The translations under genes and the position numbers were made by a program. A stretch of DNA of 40,265 nt from Nitrospira sp. (lineage in GTDB: Bacteria > Nitrospirota > Nitrospiria > Nitrospirales > Nitrospiraceae): the NCBI GenBank assembly GCA_030692565.1, contig JAUYAO010000019.1, positions 1 through 40,265 of the forward strand, read 5' to 3'. Shown here piece after piece: positions 40,068-40,265 of the stretch. Position 1 is the first letter of the stretch. The number at the start of each line of letters is the position of its first letter. The notes beneath the pieces are model-generated. The model saw nothing but the letters and a program-made list of their open reading frames with translations. It made no database searches and had not been told where the DNA came from.

Positions 40068-40265
40068 TTAATTCGTCGAGGGGGTGCTGCTTGACCCTGG
40101 GGACTGCAGTTCTGTCGGTATGTCATCCAGCGGCGCAGAGGGGAACGCATTGTCTTGTTGCTCCGGCCGGACCGGCGCATGTTCGAGGATCACCACTTCA
40201 ACCCGCCGGTTTTTGGCCCGCTGTTCGGGCGTGAGGTTCTCGACGAGCGGCCGGGAGTCGGCATA
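40068..40265 (-). CDS. MotB/OmpA-like protein, 3' end only
   Basis: The last 65 codons of a gene that begins beyond the window. The frame reads YADSRPLVENLTPEQRAKNR and continues RVEVVILEH, the C-terminal end of an OmpA-type peptidoglycan-binding domain (NLTxxxRAxNRRVE). A Pro/Ser-rich tail of about 35 residues follows. Together with the chemotaxis genes downstream it is probably MotB, the stator protein of the flagellar motor, but OmpA/Pal-type proteins share this end. Confidence 0.75.
   Translation of the reverse strand, partial: YADSRPLVENLTPEQRAKNRRVEVVILEHAPVRPEQQDNAFPSAPLDDIPTELQSPGSSSTPSTN

Overview
The window is about 40 kb of bacterial chromosome with high GC content. Gene content suggests a Gram-negative, probably flagellated member of the Nitrospirota (Nitrospira-like). 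It carries a type II secretion system, an OprP-type outer-membrane porin, a Pst phosphate transporter, a chemotaxis locus and many dispersed hairpin repeats. The lineage call is inference: there is no rRNA or other marker gene here. No tRNA, rRNA, CRISPR array, insertion sequence or phage gene was seen.

Region 1 (about 1-3430) is a run of small minus-strand genes of toxin-antitoxin or accessory type: DUF2283, DUF4258, an antitoxin-like protein, two unknown proteins, DUF433, a PemK/MazF-like toxin with its antitoxin, DUF2442 and DUF4160. Several toxin halves are broken by a frameshift, a nonsense codon or a truncation, so the stretch reads as a decaying island. Region 2 (3430-4620) holds a dispersed repeat, a TPR protein and a promoter region.

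Region 3 (4618-15452) is a plus-strand type II secretion operon in the order gspC, E, F, G, H, I, J, N, L, M, K. The secretin gene gspD is not in it. GspL is of the complete PilM-like actin-fold type.

Region 4 (15600-26181) is a phosphate-starvation cluster: an OprO/OprP-like porin, two divergent pstS genes, pstC-pstA-pstB-phoU, and an opposing operon with a PsiE-domain protein, a CBS-pair protein, two small membrane proteins and a small winged-helix-like protein. I see Pho-box-like 11-bp-periodic TTAAC/TGTAAC half-sites upstream of the porin, each pstS and the psiE operon, so these units probably respond to phosphate limitation together.

Region 5 (26378-40265) is a chemotaxis and signalling locus, almost all on the minus strand. 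In transcription order it runs: the 3' end of a MotB/OmpA-like gene, a STAS protein, a membrane-anchored MCP signalling protein with a CheZ-like motif, cheY, cheA, (a plus-strand coiled-coil gene), cheW, a chemoreceptor, a DUF420 membrane protein, cheR, cheD, cheB, two STAS proteins, a receiver-PP2C phosphatase, an HPt protein and a receiver-HATPase protein. The last five form what looks like a partner-switching module joined to a phosphorelay, directly behind the chemotaxis adaptation genes.

Several families of palindromic or tandem repeats lie between genes, and some lie inside coding sequence (cheB linker, cheA linker, gspG leader), where they are read in frame.
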